Of a stretch of 64,000 nt of DNA, positions 44,493 to 53,475 are shown piece after piece (the first letter of the stretch is position 1; each line of letters opens with the position of its first letter). Origin of the DNA: Saprospiraceae bacterium (GTDB lineage: Bacteria > Bacteroidota > Bacteroidia > Chitinophagales > Saprospiraceae); contig JAEUUO010000020.1 in NCBI GenBank assembly GCA_016787575.1, positions 186,001 to 250,000 on the forward strand. The letters run 5' to 3'. The notes under the pieces are model-generated. The model made no database searches, was not told where the DNA came from, and saw only the letters and a list, made by a program, of their open reading frames with translations. Position numbers and translations under genes: made by a program.

Positions 44493-45046
44493 GCAAGTTT
44501 AGCTTTTTACAGGAGAGTCTTAAAAACATGAAGACGATGGGCACCGTAATTCAAACTTCGAATTATGCGGGAAAAGTACTTGCCGGAATGTTGGATTTTA
44601 ACAATATTTCAGTCATTGTAGAGTTGGGAGGAGGAGATGGAGCAATTACCAAACACCTTTTAAAAAACTTAAAAAAGGATGCTCGTTTGTTTGTCTTTGA
44701 AGTAAACGAAACTTTTTGTGAGAAGCTCAAGAAACTGCAAGATGATCGCTTGCATGTCATCCTGGATTCTGCTGAAAATCTTGAAGCTCAATTAAAAAAA
44801 CTGTCAATACACCAGGTAGATGCAATTGTATCTTCCATACCATTTGCGATCATGCCTGAAGCATTTCATCTTCAAATTCTATCAATTTGTAATAAAATGC
44901 TCAAACCAGCGGCATCATTTCTTCAAATACATTATTCATTATTTCAAAAGAATTTATACAACCAGGTATTTGGAAATGTAGAATTTGAATTTGCCGCATT
45001 TAATATTCCTCCGGTATTTATTATTCACTCTAAAAAAATGGTTTAA
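44489..45046 (+). CDS. PmtA-like class I SAM methyltransferase
   Basis: 185-residue Rossmann methyltransferase. The SAM-binding Gly-rich motif I is VELGGGDGAITKHLL; FVFEVN follows, and VSSIPFAIMP replaces the NPPY/NIPY of rRNA dimethyltransferases, typical of bacterial phospholipid N-methyltransferases (PmtA-like) that act on phosphatidylethanolamine. The N-terminus FLQESLKNMKTMGTVIQTS also fits this group. Overlaps the preceding gene by four bases. Alternative: another small-molecule or lipid methylase. Confidence 0.75.
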   Translation: MSKFSFLQESLKNMKTMGTVIQTSNYAGKVLAGMLDFNNISVIVELGGGDGAITKHLLKNLKKDARLFVFEVNETFCEKLKKLQDDRLHVILDSAENLEAQLKKLSIHQVDAIVSSIPFAIMPEAFHLQILSICNKMLKPAASFLQIHYSLFQKNLYNQVFGNVEFEFAAFNIPPVFIIHSKKMV

Positions 45047-45111
45047 GGGCTTTAGACCTTAATGAGCAGTCTGAAGATCAGAAGTCAGGTATCAACAGTC
45101 AGGGTCAGAAG
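45047..45111. repeat. Weak copy of the 'agtctgaag/gtcagaag' intergenic words
   Basis: Contains cagtctgaagatcagaagtcaggtatcaacagtcagggtcagaagtc, a string of short direct repeats between the convergent methyltransferase and kinase genes. Confidence 0.35.
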
Positions 45112-45951
45112 TCAAAATGCTTCTTTCGTTTCTTTCACTAAAAAATAACCACCACCACCTGCACCGCAAAGTTTGCAGTAGTGTGTTCCAGTTTCCATAC
45201 CTTTTTCCCAATAGGATTTTATAGTTTCTGGAATTAATTCTTCGAAAATTGTAAAACTTTTGCGGCTTACTTGTTTCCAATGGTGTGAAATGGCAACTTC
45301 ATCATTGAGTACGATCGCATCTATCAAATTTTTATTTGCTGGAACAAGTTCTTCTGTTAGTATATGTTTGAATGATTCTTTTTTTAATTTCTGTTTAAAA
45401 ACTTCTACCAGACTTTCTGTATTTCTTCCAACGTGGCTATCCAATAAATGAATGCGGTGGATTTTCAGAAAATCTTCAGAATTAAATGACAGAATTTGAA
45501 TTTGATTATTTTCTATGTAAATTGGTTTCTTAAAATAAGCGACTGCAGGATCTACACCTGAACTCTGACCATGAAAAAAATGTTCTAATTCTTTAAGTAA
45601 TACAAATAATGCTTCTGTTTGAAGTGGTAGATGTTTTCCAAAACGATCCAGAATGGCAGCACAAAGTGTGCCGGAACTCCCCAAACCATACCCATAAGGT
45701 ATTGAACTATCTAAATACAAACCATTTGAGATTTCATTTGTAAATGCTTCCATGTTTATGTAAGAAGATAATAATGTACTTTCTGAGATATATTGATGAA
45801 GTTTATTAAATATTTTGTTTTCTGAATTTAAGTCCATTTTCCACTGCGCAAATTTTTCCATGTGGGGAATTGCCAATCCGGAATATCCTGATAACACCGT
45901 ATATTCTCCGGCAATTAGAATTTTTGAAGGATATATAGTTGCTGAATTCAT
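45112..45951 (-). CDS. GHMP-superfamily kinase, mevalonate-kinase-like
   Basis: 279-aa ATP-dependent small-molecule kinase. The ATP loop is YGLGSSGTLCAAI (family PxGxGLGSSxA), with GQSSGVDPAV as motif 2 and KLCGAGGGGYFLV as motif 3. In Bacteroidota this type is annotated mevalonate kinase or a related isoprenoid kinase; other GHMP substrates (sugars, homoserine) cannot be excluded. Alone on the minus strand; no other mevalonate gene is in the window, and isoprenoid pathway in this phylum varies. Confidence 0.75.
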   Translation of the reverse strand: MNSATIYPSKILIAGEYTVLSGYSGLAIPHMEKFAQWKMDLNSENKIFNKLHQYISESTLLSSYINMEAFTNEISNGLYLDSSIPYGYGLGSSGTLCAAILDRFGKHLPLQTEALFVLLKELEHFFHGQSSGVDPAVAYFKKPIYIENNQIQILSFNSEDFLKIHRIHLLDSHVGRNTESLVEVFKQKLKKESFKHILTEELVPANKNLIDAIVLNDEVAISHHWKQVSRKSFTIFEELIPETIKSYWEKGMETGTHYCKLCGAGGGGYFLVKETKEAF

Positions 45952-46125
45952 GGAAGTATGCTAATCAATATTTTAGTCCAAAGATAATCCAAGCTGAGAT
46001 TTGAAATATCTGATTGTAATAAAGAAATGAAATCGCTTTGTGATTCCTATTGTTTTATACAACAGTTTAAACTGTCTTAATTTTAAACGATTTAAGCATT
46101 GCGTTTTTCTAATTGAATTATTTAC

Positions 46126-46133
46126 TACCTTCG
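46126..46133 (+). promoter_or_regulatory. Possible -7 element of mfd
   Basis: TACCTTCG, one change from TAnnTTTG, lies just 5 bases ahead of the GTG at 46138, so the mRNA would be nearly leaderless. TTG at 46099 is 24 bases off. Confidence 0.3.
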
Positions 46134-46137
46134 TGGC

Positions 46138-49100
46138 GTGGAGCAGGACATTATCCGGGTAAATGATTTTTTAACCCGGGATCCAAAAGCTACTGAACTT
46201 GTTCGCTTACTGGATCAAAACAAGCAACAAAAAATTATTGTAGAGGGTCTGTGTGGATCGAGGGATAGCTTTTTGATTTTTTCAAGCTTTCTACAGACTA
46301 AAGTACCAACTTTAGTTATTTGCAATGACAAAGAAGAAGCAGCTTATTTGCTAAATGATCTGGAGCAGTTTTCAAACCAAGAGCAAGTTTATCTTTTTCC
46401 GGATTCATTCAGACGACCTGGTCAATATGAAGAGTTGGACAACTTTCAGGTGCAACAGCGGGTTGAAGCCATCTATCGATTGGTAAAGAAAGATGCAAAA
46501 ATTATCGTGACTTATCCGGAAGCCTTATTTGAAAAAATGGTTCCAGGAACTGTAATTGACAGTTCGCGATTGGAGTTTACAACTGGAAGTCTCATTGATT
46601 TGGATGAAATATTGATCCAATTAAATGATTTTGGATTTCAGCGTACGGATTTTGTTTATGAACCAGGGCAATTTTCGGTCCGCGGTGGCATCCTGGATAT
46701 TTTTTCATACGCGTCTGATTTGCCTTATCGAATTGAATTGAATGATATTGTTGTTGAGAGTATTCGTAGATTTGAAACGGAGTCTCAACTGTCAAAGCAG
46801 AATATTGCGCATTTTTCAATTGTTCCAACAATTTATTCAGAATTTCAAACAGAGCTTAGAAAAAATATTTTTGATATTATTCCTGAAAACACACTCATTT
46901 GGTTAAAAGATATTCATACCTGCCTGGAGACTTTTGAAAAATGTTTTACTGCTGCCAATCGGCAAGCAGACAAAATGAAACATTATGAAGAGGACCGATT
47001 TATTTCAATGGTTCAAAATCGTGAATTCATTAATTCTTCAGAATTATTAGAAAGCCTGGAAAAATTTCAAATAATATTTTTTAACGGAAAACCGGATCAT
47101 GCCGGTAAACTCAGTACAATTCGGATAAACTGTGAAGCGCAACCAAGTTTCAACAAGAATTTCAATCTCCTTATCGAGGATATTTCTAAACACAATGCCA
47201 AACAGTATAAATCCTTTATATGTACAAACAGTGCAGCTCAGATCGAGCGATTTCATAACATATTTGAAGATTTAAAAGCTGCTATTCAATACATACCAGA
47301 AATTAAATCATTGCGAGAGGGTTTCATTGATCATGATTTAAAATTAACTTGTTACACAGACCACCAGATTTTTTCTCGCTTTCATGGTTATAAAATCAAA
47401 CAGGGATTTACCAAGGATCAGGCATTGAGTTTAAAAGTGCTTCGGGAGTTACAGTCAGGCGATTATGTTACGCATCTTGATTATGGCGTAGGAAGATTTG
47501 CAGGGCTTGAAAAAATAAATATCAATGGCCAGCTACAAGAAGCAGTTCGTTTAATTTACCGAAATGACGACATTCTTTATGTAAGCATCCATTCCTTGCA
47601 TAAAATTTCAAAATTTGTTGGCAATGAGGGAACCGAACCATCCCTGAGTAAATTAGGATCAGACCAATGGAAACTATTAAAACAAAGAACCAAGCAAAAG
47701 GTAAAAGATATAGCTCAGGAATTAATCAAGCTGTATAGTGTTCGTAAAGCATCTAAAGGGTATGCATTTTCTCCTGATAACTATTTGCAAGCCGAGCTGG
47801 AAGCTTCCTTTATGTATGAAGACACACCAGATCAGTTTAAAGCAACGGTTGATGTAAAAAGCGATATGGAAAAACCACATCCGATGGATCGCTTGATATG
47901 TGGAGATGTTGGTTTTGGAAAAACTGAAATTGCAGTACGCGCTGCTTTTAAGGCAATTCAAGATGGAAAGCAAGTGGCCATTTTAGTTCCAACAACCATT
48001 TTGGCTTTGCAACATTTTCGAACATTTTCAGAACGGTTTAAAGAATTTCCGGTGGATGTAAATTATATATCCAGGTTTCGGACTACAAAAGAGAAAAGTG
48101 CCATCATGAAACAGTTGGAAGAAGGCAAAATCGATGTGGTTATAGGAACCATTAGTTTGCTTAATTCTAAAATTAAATTTAAGGATCTTGGATTGTTAAT
48201 TATCGATGAAGAACAAAAATTTGGTGTAGCATCCAAAGAAAAATTACGTCAGTTAAAACACAATGTTGATACGCTTACCTTAACTGCAACGCCCATTCCG
48301 AGGACTTTGCAATTTTCATTAATGGCTGCAAGGGACTTGAGTGTGATTCAAACACCGCCACCAAACCGTCAGCCTATTCATACAGAACGCAGAGTGTATA
48401 ATGATCATTTGATTAAGGAAGCCATTCTCCATGAAGTGTATCGTGGTGGTCAGGTATTTTTTGTCCATAACAAAGTAAAAAGTTTAGCAGAAGTATCAGC
48501 CATTTTACAAAAGTTGTGCCCTTCTGTTGAAATTGCAGCTGCACATGGACAAATGGAAGCTGAAAAACTTGAAAAAGTTTTATTGGATTTTATAGACCAT
48601 AAATTTGATGTTTTGGTTTGCACCAATATTATTGAAACCGGTTTGGATATTCCTAATGTCAATACGATTTTAATTAACAATGCGCATCAATTTGGATTAA
48701 GTGATCTACATCAACTTCGTGGACGTGTGGGTCGTTCCAATCGAAAAGCGTATTGTTATTTATTGGCACCGCCTTCTTCAACTTTGACCATGGATGCGCG
48801 CAAAAGACTTAAAACCATCGAGGAGTTTTCTGATTTAGGCAGCGGTTTTAATGTAGCCATGCGCGATCTGGATATACGGGGTGCCGGAAATTTATTGGGA
48901 GGCGAGCAAAGTGGATTCATCGCAGATATTGGATATGAAACCTATCAGCGAATTTTAGAGGAGGCAATTTTAGAATTAAAAGAAAATGAATTCCGGGAAT
49001 TGTTTGAAGATGAAAACAAACCGGATAAAACCTATATCCGCGATGTTGTGATCGATAGCGATATTGAAATGTTAATACCGGATGCTTATGTAGCCAGCAT

Positions 49101-49491
49101 TCAGGAACGCCTCAATTTGTATCAGGCTTTGGATAAAATTGAAGATGAAGCGGGCATTCAAAATTATTGCAATCAACTGAAGGACCGATTTGGACCTGTT
49201 CCAACTCAGGTCGAGGAATTATTAAACGGTTTACGCTTACGATGGATTTCAAAACGTTTGGGTTTCGAGCGGGTTATTTTAAAGAAGAAAAAGTTGCAGT
49301 GTTATTTTATCGGCAATCCGACTTCTCCGTTTTATGAAAGCGATTTATTTAAAAGCCTGTTGGTACGGGTAGCAGAACCTGGTAGTCCATTTAGTATTAA
49401 ACAATCAAATACCAATCTTATATTAATCGCTGAGCAGGTCAATGGATTTTTAAAATCTATCCAACTCCTTGATAGCTTGATAGTTAAGTAA
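46138..49491 (+). CDS. mfd: Transcription-repair coupling factor
   Basis: Translocase that removes RNA polymerase stalled at lesions and recruits UvrA. Order: UvrB-homology module (1-about 350), RNAP-interacting CarD-like domain (GDYVTHLDYGVGRFAGLEKI, about 440-480), RecA-like translocase with GDVGFGKTEIAVRAAF (Walker A), DEEQ box, TATPIPRTLQ and QLRGRVGRS, and the C-terminal TRCF domain. 1117 aa is normal. GTG start (46138); no upstream in-frame ATG with better context was found. UvrA is 14 kb further on. Confidence 0.96.
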   Translation: MEQDIIRVNDFLTRDPKATELVRLLDQNKQQKIIVEGLCGSRDSFLIFSSFLQTKVPTLVICNDKEEAAYLLNDLEQFSNQEQVYLFPDSFRRPGQYEELDNFQVQQRVEAIYRLVKKDAKIIVTYPEALFEKMVPGTVIDSSRLEFTTGSLIDLDEILIQLNDFGFQRTDFVYEPGQFSVRGGILDIFSYASDLPYRIELNDIVVESIRRFETESQLSKQNIAHFSIVPTIYSEFQTELRKNIFDIIPENTLIWLKDIHTCLETFEKCFTAANRQADKMKHYEEDRFISMVQNREFINSSELLESLEKFQIIFFNGKPDHAGKLSTIRINCEAQPSFNKNFNLLIEDISKHNAKQYKSFICTNSAAQIERFHNIFEDLKAAIQYIPEIKSLREGFIDHDLKLTCYTDHQIFSRFHGYKIKQGFTKDQALSLKVLRELQSGDYVTHLDYGVGRFAGLEKININGQLQEAVRLIYRNDDILYVSIHSLHKISKFVGNEGTEPSLSKLGSDQWKLLKQRTKQKVKDIAQELIKLYSVRKASKGYAFSPDNYLQAELEASFMYEDTPDQFKATVDVKSDMEKPHPMDRLICGDVGFGKTEIAVRAAFKAIQDGKQVAILVPTTILALQHFRTFSERFKEFPVDVNYISRFRTTKEKSAIMKQLEEGKIDVVIGTISLLNSKIKFKDLGLLIIDEEQKFGVASKEKLRQLKHNVDTLTLTATPIPRTLQFSLMAARDLSVIQTPPPNRQPIHTERRVYNDHLIKEAILHEVYRGGQVFFVHNKVKSLAEVSAILQKLCPSVEIAAAHGQMEAEKLEKVLLDFIDHKFDVLVCTNIIETGLDIPNVNTILINNAHQFGLSDLHQLRGRVGRSNRKAYCYLLAPPSSTLTMDARKRLKTIEEFSDLGSGFNVAMRDLDIRGAGNLLGGEQSGFIADIGYETYQRILEEAILELKENEFRELFEDENKPDKTYIRDVVIDSDIEMLIPDAYVASIQERLNLYQALDKIEDEAGIQNYCNQLKDRFGPVPTQVEELLNGLRLRWISKRLGFERVILKKKKLQCYFIGNPTSPFYESDLFKSLLVRVAEPGSPFSIKQSNTNLILIAEQVNGFLKSIQLLDSLIVK

Positions 49492-49573
49492 AAATAGTAA
49501 AAAAATATTAATTATTTTTAAAATCCATTCCAACGTTTTACGCTTACAAAGGGTATTAATAATAAAATACATT

Positions 49574-51325
49574 ATGAAAACATGGAATTGTCTTTGCTTT
49601 TTAGCTTGTTTACTGATCATTTTTTCATGCAGAAAAGATGAAAAAACAATTACTATTAATGATGAATTTGAAAAGTATACCCAGCTTATCGCTACAAATT
49701 CAATCATCGTACTTAGAAATGAGAGGAACGATTTAATTTCTGGTGCAGTAATGACCTTAGATGGTACACAGTATACCAGTAATTCTGATGGCTTGATTTT
49801 CTTAAAAAATGTACCACTTAAAAATACCGGCCATCTGGTACAAATTTCTCATCCCTTGTATTTTAAAACTGGTAAAAGAATTTACCCCAAAAAAGGTATA
49901 ATTGAACTGCATTTAATTTCTAAAGGTGCTTCTTTGCAATTTTCATCACAAACTGCTTCTACCGTAACTTTTAGTGGAGTCAGTTATCAATTTCCAGCAA
50001 ATGCATTAATAGATGTTAATGGTTTAGAATACAAGGGTGATGTTAAAATATTTTCAAATCATTTGAATCCGGTTAATCCGAATTTTGGAGCCATGATGCC
50101 ATCAGATCTAAGAGCTTATGACAGCGATGGTAAATCTGTTTATTTAACATCTTATGGAATGGTTGCAACTGAATTATATGGAAGCAATGGGCAATCACTT
50201 CAAATTGCTCCAGGAAAAAAGGTAAAAATTTCAATGCATTTAGATAGCGGCTTAGCTGCAAGTGCACCAAATAGCTTACCGATTTGGTATATATCCGATC
50301 AAAGCAGTAACGGAATTTGGAAGGAAGAAGGAAGAGCCATAAAAGTAAATACCAATTATGAATTTGAGGTTACTCATTTTTCATTCTGGAATTGTGATGT
50401 TCCAGGAAACTATGTAAACTTAAAAGGACAGGTGAAAAATTTACTAGGAAACCCAATAGTCAATCTTTGGGTAACGGTAACTGTAAATGGAGGACCATCA
50501 GGTTACGCCACTACAGATTTAAATGGCAAATTTGAAGGTTTAGTACCGGCAGGTGTTGACATTAAAATTAAAATTGAAGAGGTTTGCGATGTGTCTATGT
50601 ATGTAAAATTATATGAAGCCAATGTAGGAGTATTAAGTGCCGATACTGATTTAGGAATTATTCAAGCCAACAATCAAAACATAAATACCTATACATTTAC
50701 TGGAAAAGTAGATGTTTGCCCACCCAATAATCTGGGGACAAGCTACGTAAAGTTTACATCCAATCGAGGTGTCCAGTATATGATTTTAAATTCGGACAGC
50801 AGCTATAGCTTTACAAACAATTGTTTAAATTTAGGGGAGTCGGTTAGTTTTGAAGCAGCAGATTATACCAATGGTTTTGGATCAGGCCCAACAAGCATTA
50901 CCTTAACAAGTCAAAGAAATGTGCAGCTTTCCAATTTAACAATTTGCACACCGTTTGATGAATATGTCAGTGTTTCATACAACGGTTCTCAGGAATATTA
51001 TTATAAAAGAGACGGACAGGTTTTAATTATTGGTATTTATCAAGATAGTTCTACCGTCAATGATGAATACGGTTTTTATTTTTTCGGTTCTGGCCTTGAG
51101 TCTTATAGTAATTTTATATATAGCGGATTGAATGTAGCTTCACCATTTACAAGCTTTAAACTTTTGGGATCTTTAATTAATGGCACATCCATGAATTTAG
51201 TTTGTACCCAGTGTTTAAATATAGAAATGAGTCAATTTGATAAATCAGGAGGATATATTGTAGGGAAATATTGGGGTACTTCAGGTCAAAACTCCGTTTC
51301 TGGAAAGTTTAGAATAAAAACCTAG
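49574..51325 (+). CDS. Surface lipoprotein with carboxypeptidase-regulatory-like domains
   Basis: Lipoprotein of 583 aa with signal MKTWNCLCFLACLLIIFSC (lipobox IFSC). Beta-sandwich repeats (about 50-100 GAVMTLDGTQYTSNSDGLIFL; about 280-330 KGQVKNLLGNPIVNLWV) resemble carboxypeptidase-regulatory-like modules that decorate Bacteroidota surface proteins; a further region (365-430) and the last 120 residues are beta-rich and unrecognised. It lies 28 bases upstream of an ECF sigma gene and may be regulated with it. No enzymatic motif seen. Confidence 0.75.
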   Translation: MKTWNCLCFLACLLIIFSCRKDEKTITINDEFEKYTQLIATNSIIVLRNERNDLISGAVMTLDGTQYTSNSDGLIFLKNVPLKNTGHLVQISHPLYFKTGKRIYPKKGIIELHLISKGASLQFSSQTASTVTFSGVSYQFPANALIDVNGLEYKGDVKIFSNHLNPVNPNFGAMMPSDLRAYDSDGKSVYLTSYGMVATELYGSNGQSLQIAPGKKVKISMHLDSGLAASAPNSLPIWYISDQSSNGIWKEEGRAIKVNTNYEFEVTHFSFWNCDVPGNYVNLKGQVKNLLGNPIVNLWVTVTVNGGPSGYATTDLNGKFEGLVPAGVDIKIKIEEVCDVSMYVKLYEANVGVLSADTDLGIIQANNQNINTYTFTGKVDVCPPNNLGTSYVKFTSNRGVQYMILNSDSSYSFTNNCLNLGESVSFEAADYTNGFGSGPTSITLTSQRNVQLSNLTICTPFDEYVSVSYNGSQEYYYKRDGQVLIIGIYQDSSTVNDEYGFYFFGSGLESYSNFIYSGLNVASPFTSFKLLGSLINGTSMNLVCTQCLNIEMSQFDKSGGYIVGKYWGTSGQNSVSGKFRIKT

Positions 51326-51353
51326 CTAGAAAGTTAATTATAAAATATTCAAC

Positions 51354-51911
51354 TTGTTTGATAAACAATATATAGTAGCACTCAAAAAGGGGAATCCATC
51401 AGTTCAAAAAGAGCTGGTGGATTTCTTTTCTGGCAAAATGCTCAGCATAGCAAGAAGGTATCTTGCAGATGATCATTTGGCTTATGATGTCTTACAAGAA
51501 TCCTGGATCGCTATTTTTAGTAATATAAAATCCTATAAGGAAGAAATTGCACCGCTTGAAGCCTGGATATATCGGATAGTTGTCAATCAATCTCTTAAAG
51601 AACTAAAAAAGCGTAAGAGAAATATAGAGTATGTAGCAGAATTTGCCATTGAGCCTGATGGCATAGCGCCTGAAGTTTTAAATACGCTTCAATTAGAACT
51701 ACTTTTTAACTGTGTTCTTGAGTTGCCTGAAGGATGCAGAGCGGTATTTAATATGTATGTTTTTGATGAATTTTCTCATAAAGAAATTGCATTGCAATTA
51801 GGAATAGACGAAGGAACCTCTAGAAGTCAGCTTAATCGAGCCAGAAAGCTGCTAATGGAAAAAATTAATTCAATGGATCACGTTCTAATAAAAAAATATG
51901 AAGCGGTTTGA
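51354..51911 (+). CDS. ECF-family RNA polymerase sigma factor
   Basis: 185-aa sigma-70 of group 4. Region 2: ADDHLAYDVLQESWIAIFSNI with LEAWIYRIVVNQSLKEL; region 4: LPEGCRAVFNMYVFDEFSH with KEIALQLGIDEGTSRSQLNRARKLL. Start at TTG 51354 (no early ATG; first internal Met is well into region 2). It overlaps the next gene by 14 bases, which is a membrane-plus-barrel protein that may act as its regulator. Confidence 0.9.
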   Translation: MFDKQYIVALKKGNPSVQKELVDFFSGKMLSIARRYLADDHLAYDVLQESWIAIFSNIKSYKEEIAPLEAWIYRIVVNQSLKELKKRKRNIEYVAEFAIEPDGIAPEVLNTLQLELLFNCVLELPEGCRAVFNMYVFDEFSHKEIALQLGIDEGTSRSQLNRARKLLMEKINSMDHVLIKKYEAV

Positions 51912-53277
51912 TTTAAAGTATAATGAACGGATGAAAAATCACAGTTCGCCGGTTGATACAGAACAACTGTGGAAAGACATTCAAAAAAAGAAACGCAACC
52001 GACTTGGGATTATATTCTGGTGGGCTGGTTTTAGCCTGTTGCTAACTACAGCAGGTCTCTATTACTTTTTAAGTCCTTCATGCAAAAGTGATAAAAATTC
52101 CAACGCACTTCAACAGTCACAGATGGTTATTGCTGAAAGTAAATCAGACCAAGACAAAAGTAAAAACCCCTCCATTAATCCTGATACGGATGCAAAAATT
52201 AAATCTAAACATGCTGCCCTTGAGCCAAATTTTAATAGTGAAATTGCAAATGAAGAAAAACTAGAATCTTCTCGCAATTTAAAAACACGGAATCAGATTA
52301 AATCCAATCCAACAGATATTCAACCAACTGGTTTTCATGAGACTTCTGATCATACTAAATCTGCAAATACTTATTTTAAAACAAATTCAGTAAATTCAGT
52401 GCAATCCTTGGAAGCTGAACAGGCTGATTTAGAAGTTATAAAAGAAACAAATTCAAACGTTGAGGCTCGTTTAGAATTCGTGCAGGCACTTCCCGTTTTA
52501 CTTAAACAATTAAACAGACATTCTATATTGTTGCTTGACCAACTCAAAACGATCCCAAACCCTCCAACTAAACTTAAACCACAAACCATTGAAAAACCCT
52601 GGTTTTTGCAGATGAGCATAGGCCAATCGCTGGTTGATAGAAGTTTTAATGCAAATTCAGATTCATTTCCGACTCGAAACACAAAAGTCCTTTATGCATT
52701 CAAATCAGAATTTAATTTATCGAAAGCATTAGGCAAGCAATTTGAAATATTTACAGGAATTCAGTACACTCACATTTTTTCCCAAAACAAAGTCAGCTAT
52801 AGAAGTTCGGAAGAATTGGTCAAGCCCAAAGGACAAATCATCGAACGCATCAGTTTAGATGGTATTAGCAGTTTTACAGAAGAAGACATTCATTTAAATC
52901 GAGTTACGACAATACGCAATACCAGTTATCAAAGAATGTATTTGTTGGATTGGAAGCTAGGAGTAAATTATACAAGGCCCTTCAATTCCTGGGCCATTTT
53001 TACGAATGCATCTGTTGCCTGCAATGTGTTTACAAAAGCCAAAGGAAATTATCTGACCACAGAAAATAACTTTACGCAAATTCAGAATGAAATAAAACAC
53101 CAGTTAGGATTTTCCATCAGTGGCGGAATCGGACTTTCTTATTTATTAAAAAACCGAAGTTCCATCTCATTCAGTATAAACTATTGCAATTATCTCAATT
53201 CATTTAATCTAAACCCGAGAATCCAGGAACATTATAAATTATTGGGTGGCCAATTAAGTTATAAGTTTCGGCTCTAG
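51898..53277 (+). CDS. Membrane protein with N-terminal helix and C-terminal beta-barrel-like domain
   Basis: 459 aa of unusual layout. Residues 1-35 are cytoplasmic and charged, then a transmembrane helix at about 38-58 (LGIIFWWAGFSLLLTTAGLYYFL), a long polar, low-complexity linker (about 60-240, rich in Lys, Asn, Ser, Thr), and a beta-rich C-terminus (about 245-459; FLQMSIGQSLVDRSF, GIGLSYLLKNRSSISFSINY, LGGQLSYKFRL) that looks like an outer-membrane barrel ending in a terminal strand. The gene overlaps an ECF sigma gene by 14 bases, so it may be a sigma regulator spanning the envelope (inference). Confidence 0.7.
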   Translation: MKRFDLKYNERMKNHSSPVDTEQLWKDIQKKKRNRLGIIFWWAGFSLLLTTAGLYYFLSPSCKSDKNSNALQQSQMVIAESKSDQDKSKNPSINPDTDAKIKSKHAALEPNFNSEIANEEKLESSRNLKTRNQIKSNPTDIQPTGFHETSDHTKSANTYFKTNSVNSVQSLEAEQADLEVIKETNSNVEARLEFVQALPVLLKQLNRHSILLLDQLKTIPNPPTKLKPQTIEKPWFLQMSIGQSLVDRSFNANSDSFPTRNTKVLYAFKSEFNLSKALGKQFEIFTGIQYTHIFSQNKVSYRSSEELVKPKGQIIERISLDGISSFTEEDIHLNRVTTIRNTSYQRMYLLDWKLGVNYTRPFNSWAIFTNASVACNVFTKAKGNYLTTENNFTQIQNEIKHQLGFSISGGIGLSYLLKNRSSISFSINYCNYLNSFNLNPRIQEHYKLLGGQLSYKFRL

Positions 53278-53379
53278 TAAATTTATAGTTTTACTATTTC
53301 AGAATTTCTTTGAATAGGAATACAGATTATTAACTGATTGATTAATTGTTGCATTCCAAAAATTGCAGCACTGTAAAAT

Positions 53380-53419
53380 AAAAAAAGCAGCCTACTTTTC
53401 AGCACGCTGCCTTTTTTTG
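53380..53419. terminator. Bidirectional terminator between convergent genes
   Basis: AAAAAAGCAGC and GCTGCCTTTTTTT flank a 14-base loop, so either strand has a stem of GCAGC/GCTGC with A and T runs outside. Positioned between the stop of the membrane-barrel gene (53277) and that of the DUF7948-like gene (53476). Confidence 0.7.
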
Positions 53420-53475
53420 CTACACCTTTAAATTTTCAGGCAATGGGTTCAGATCTAAATTCTGAACGAATGCAA

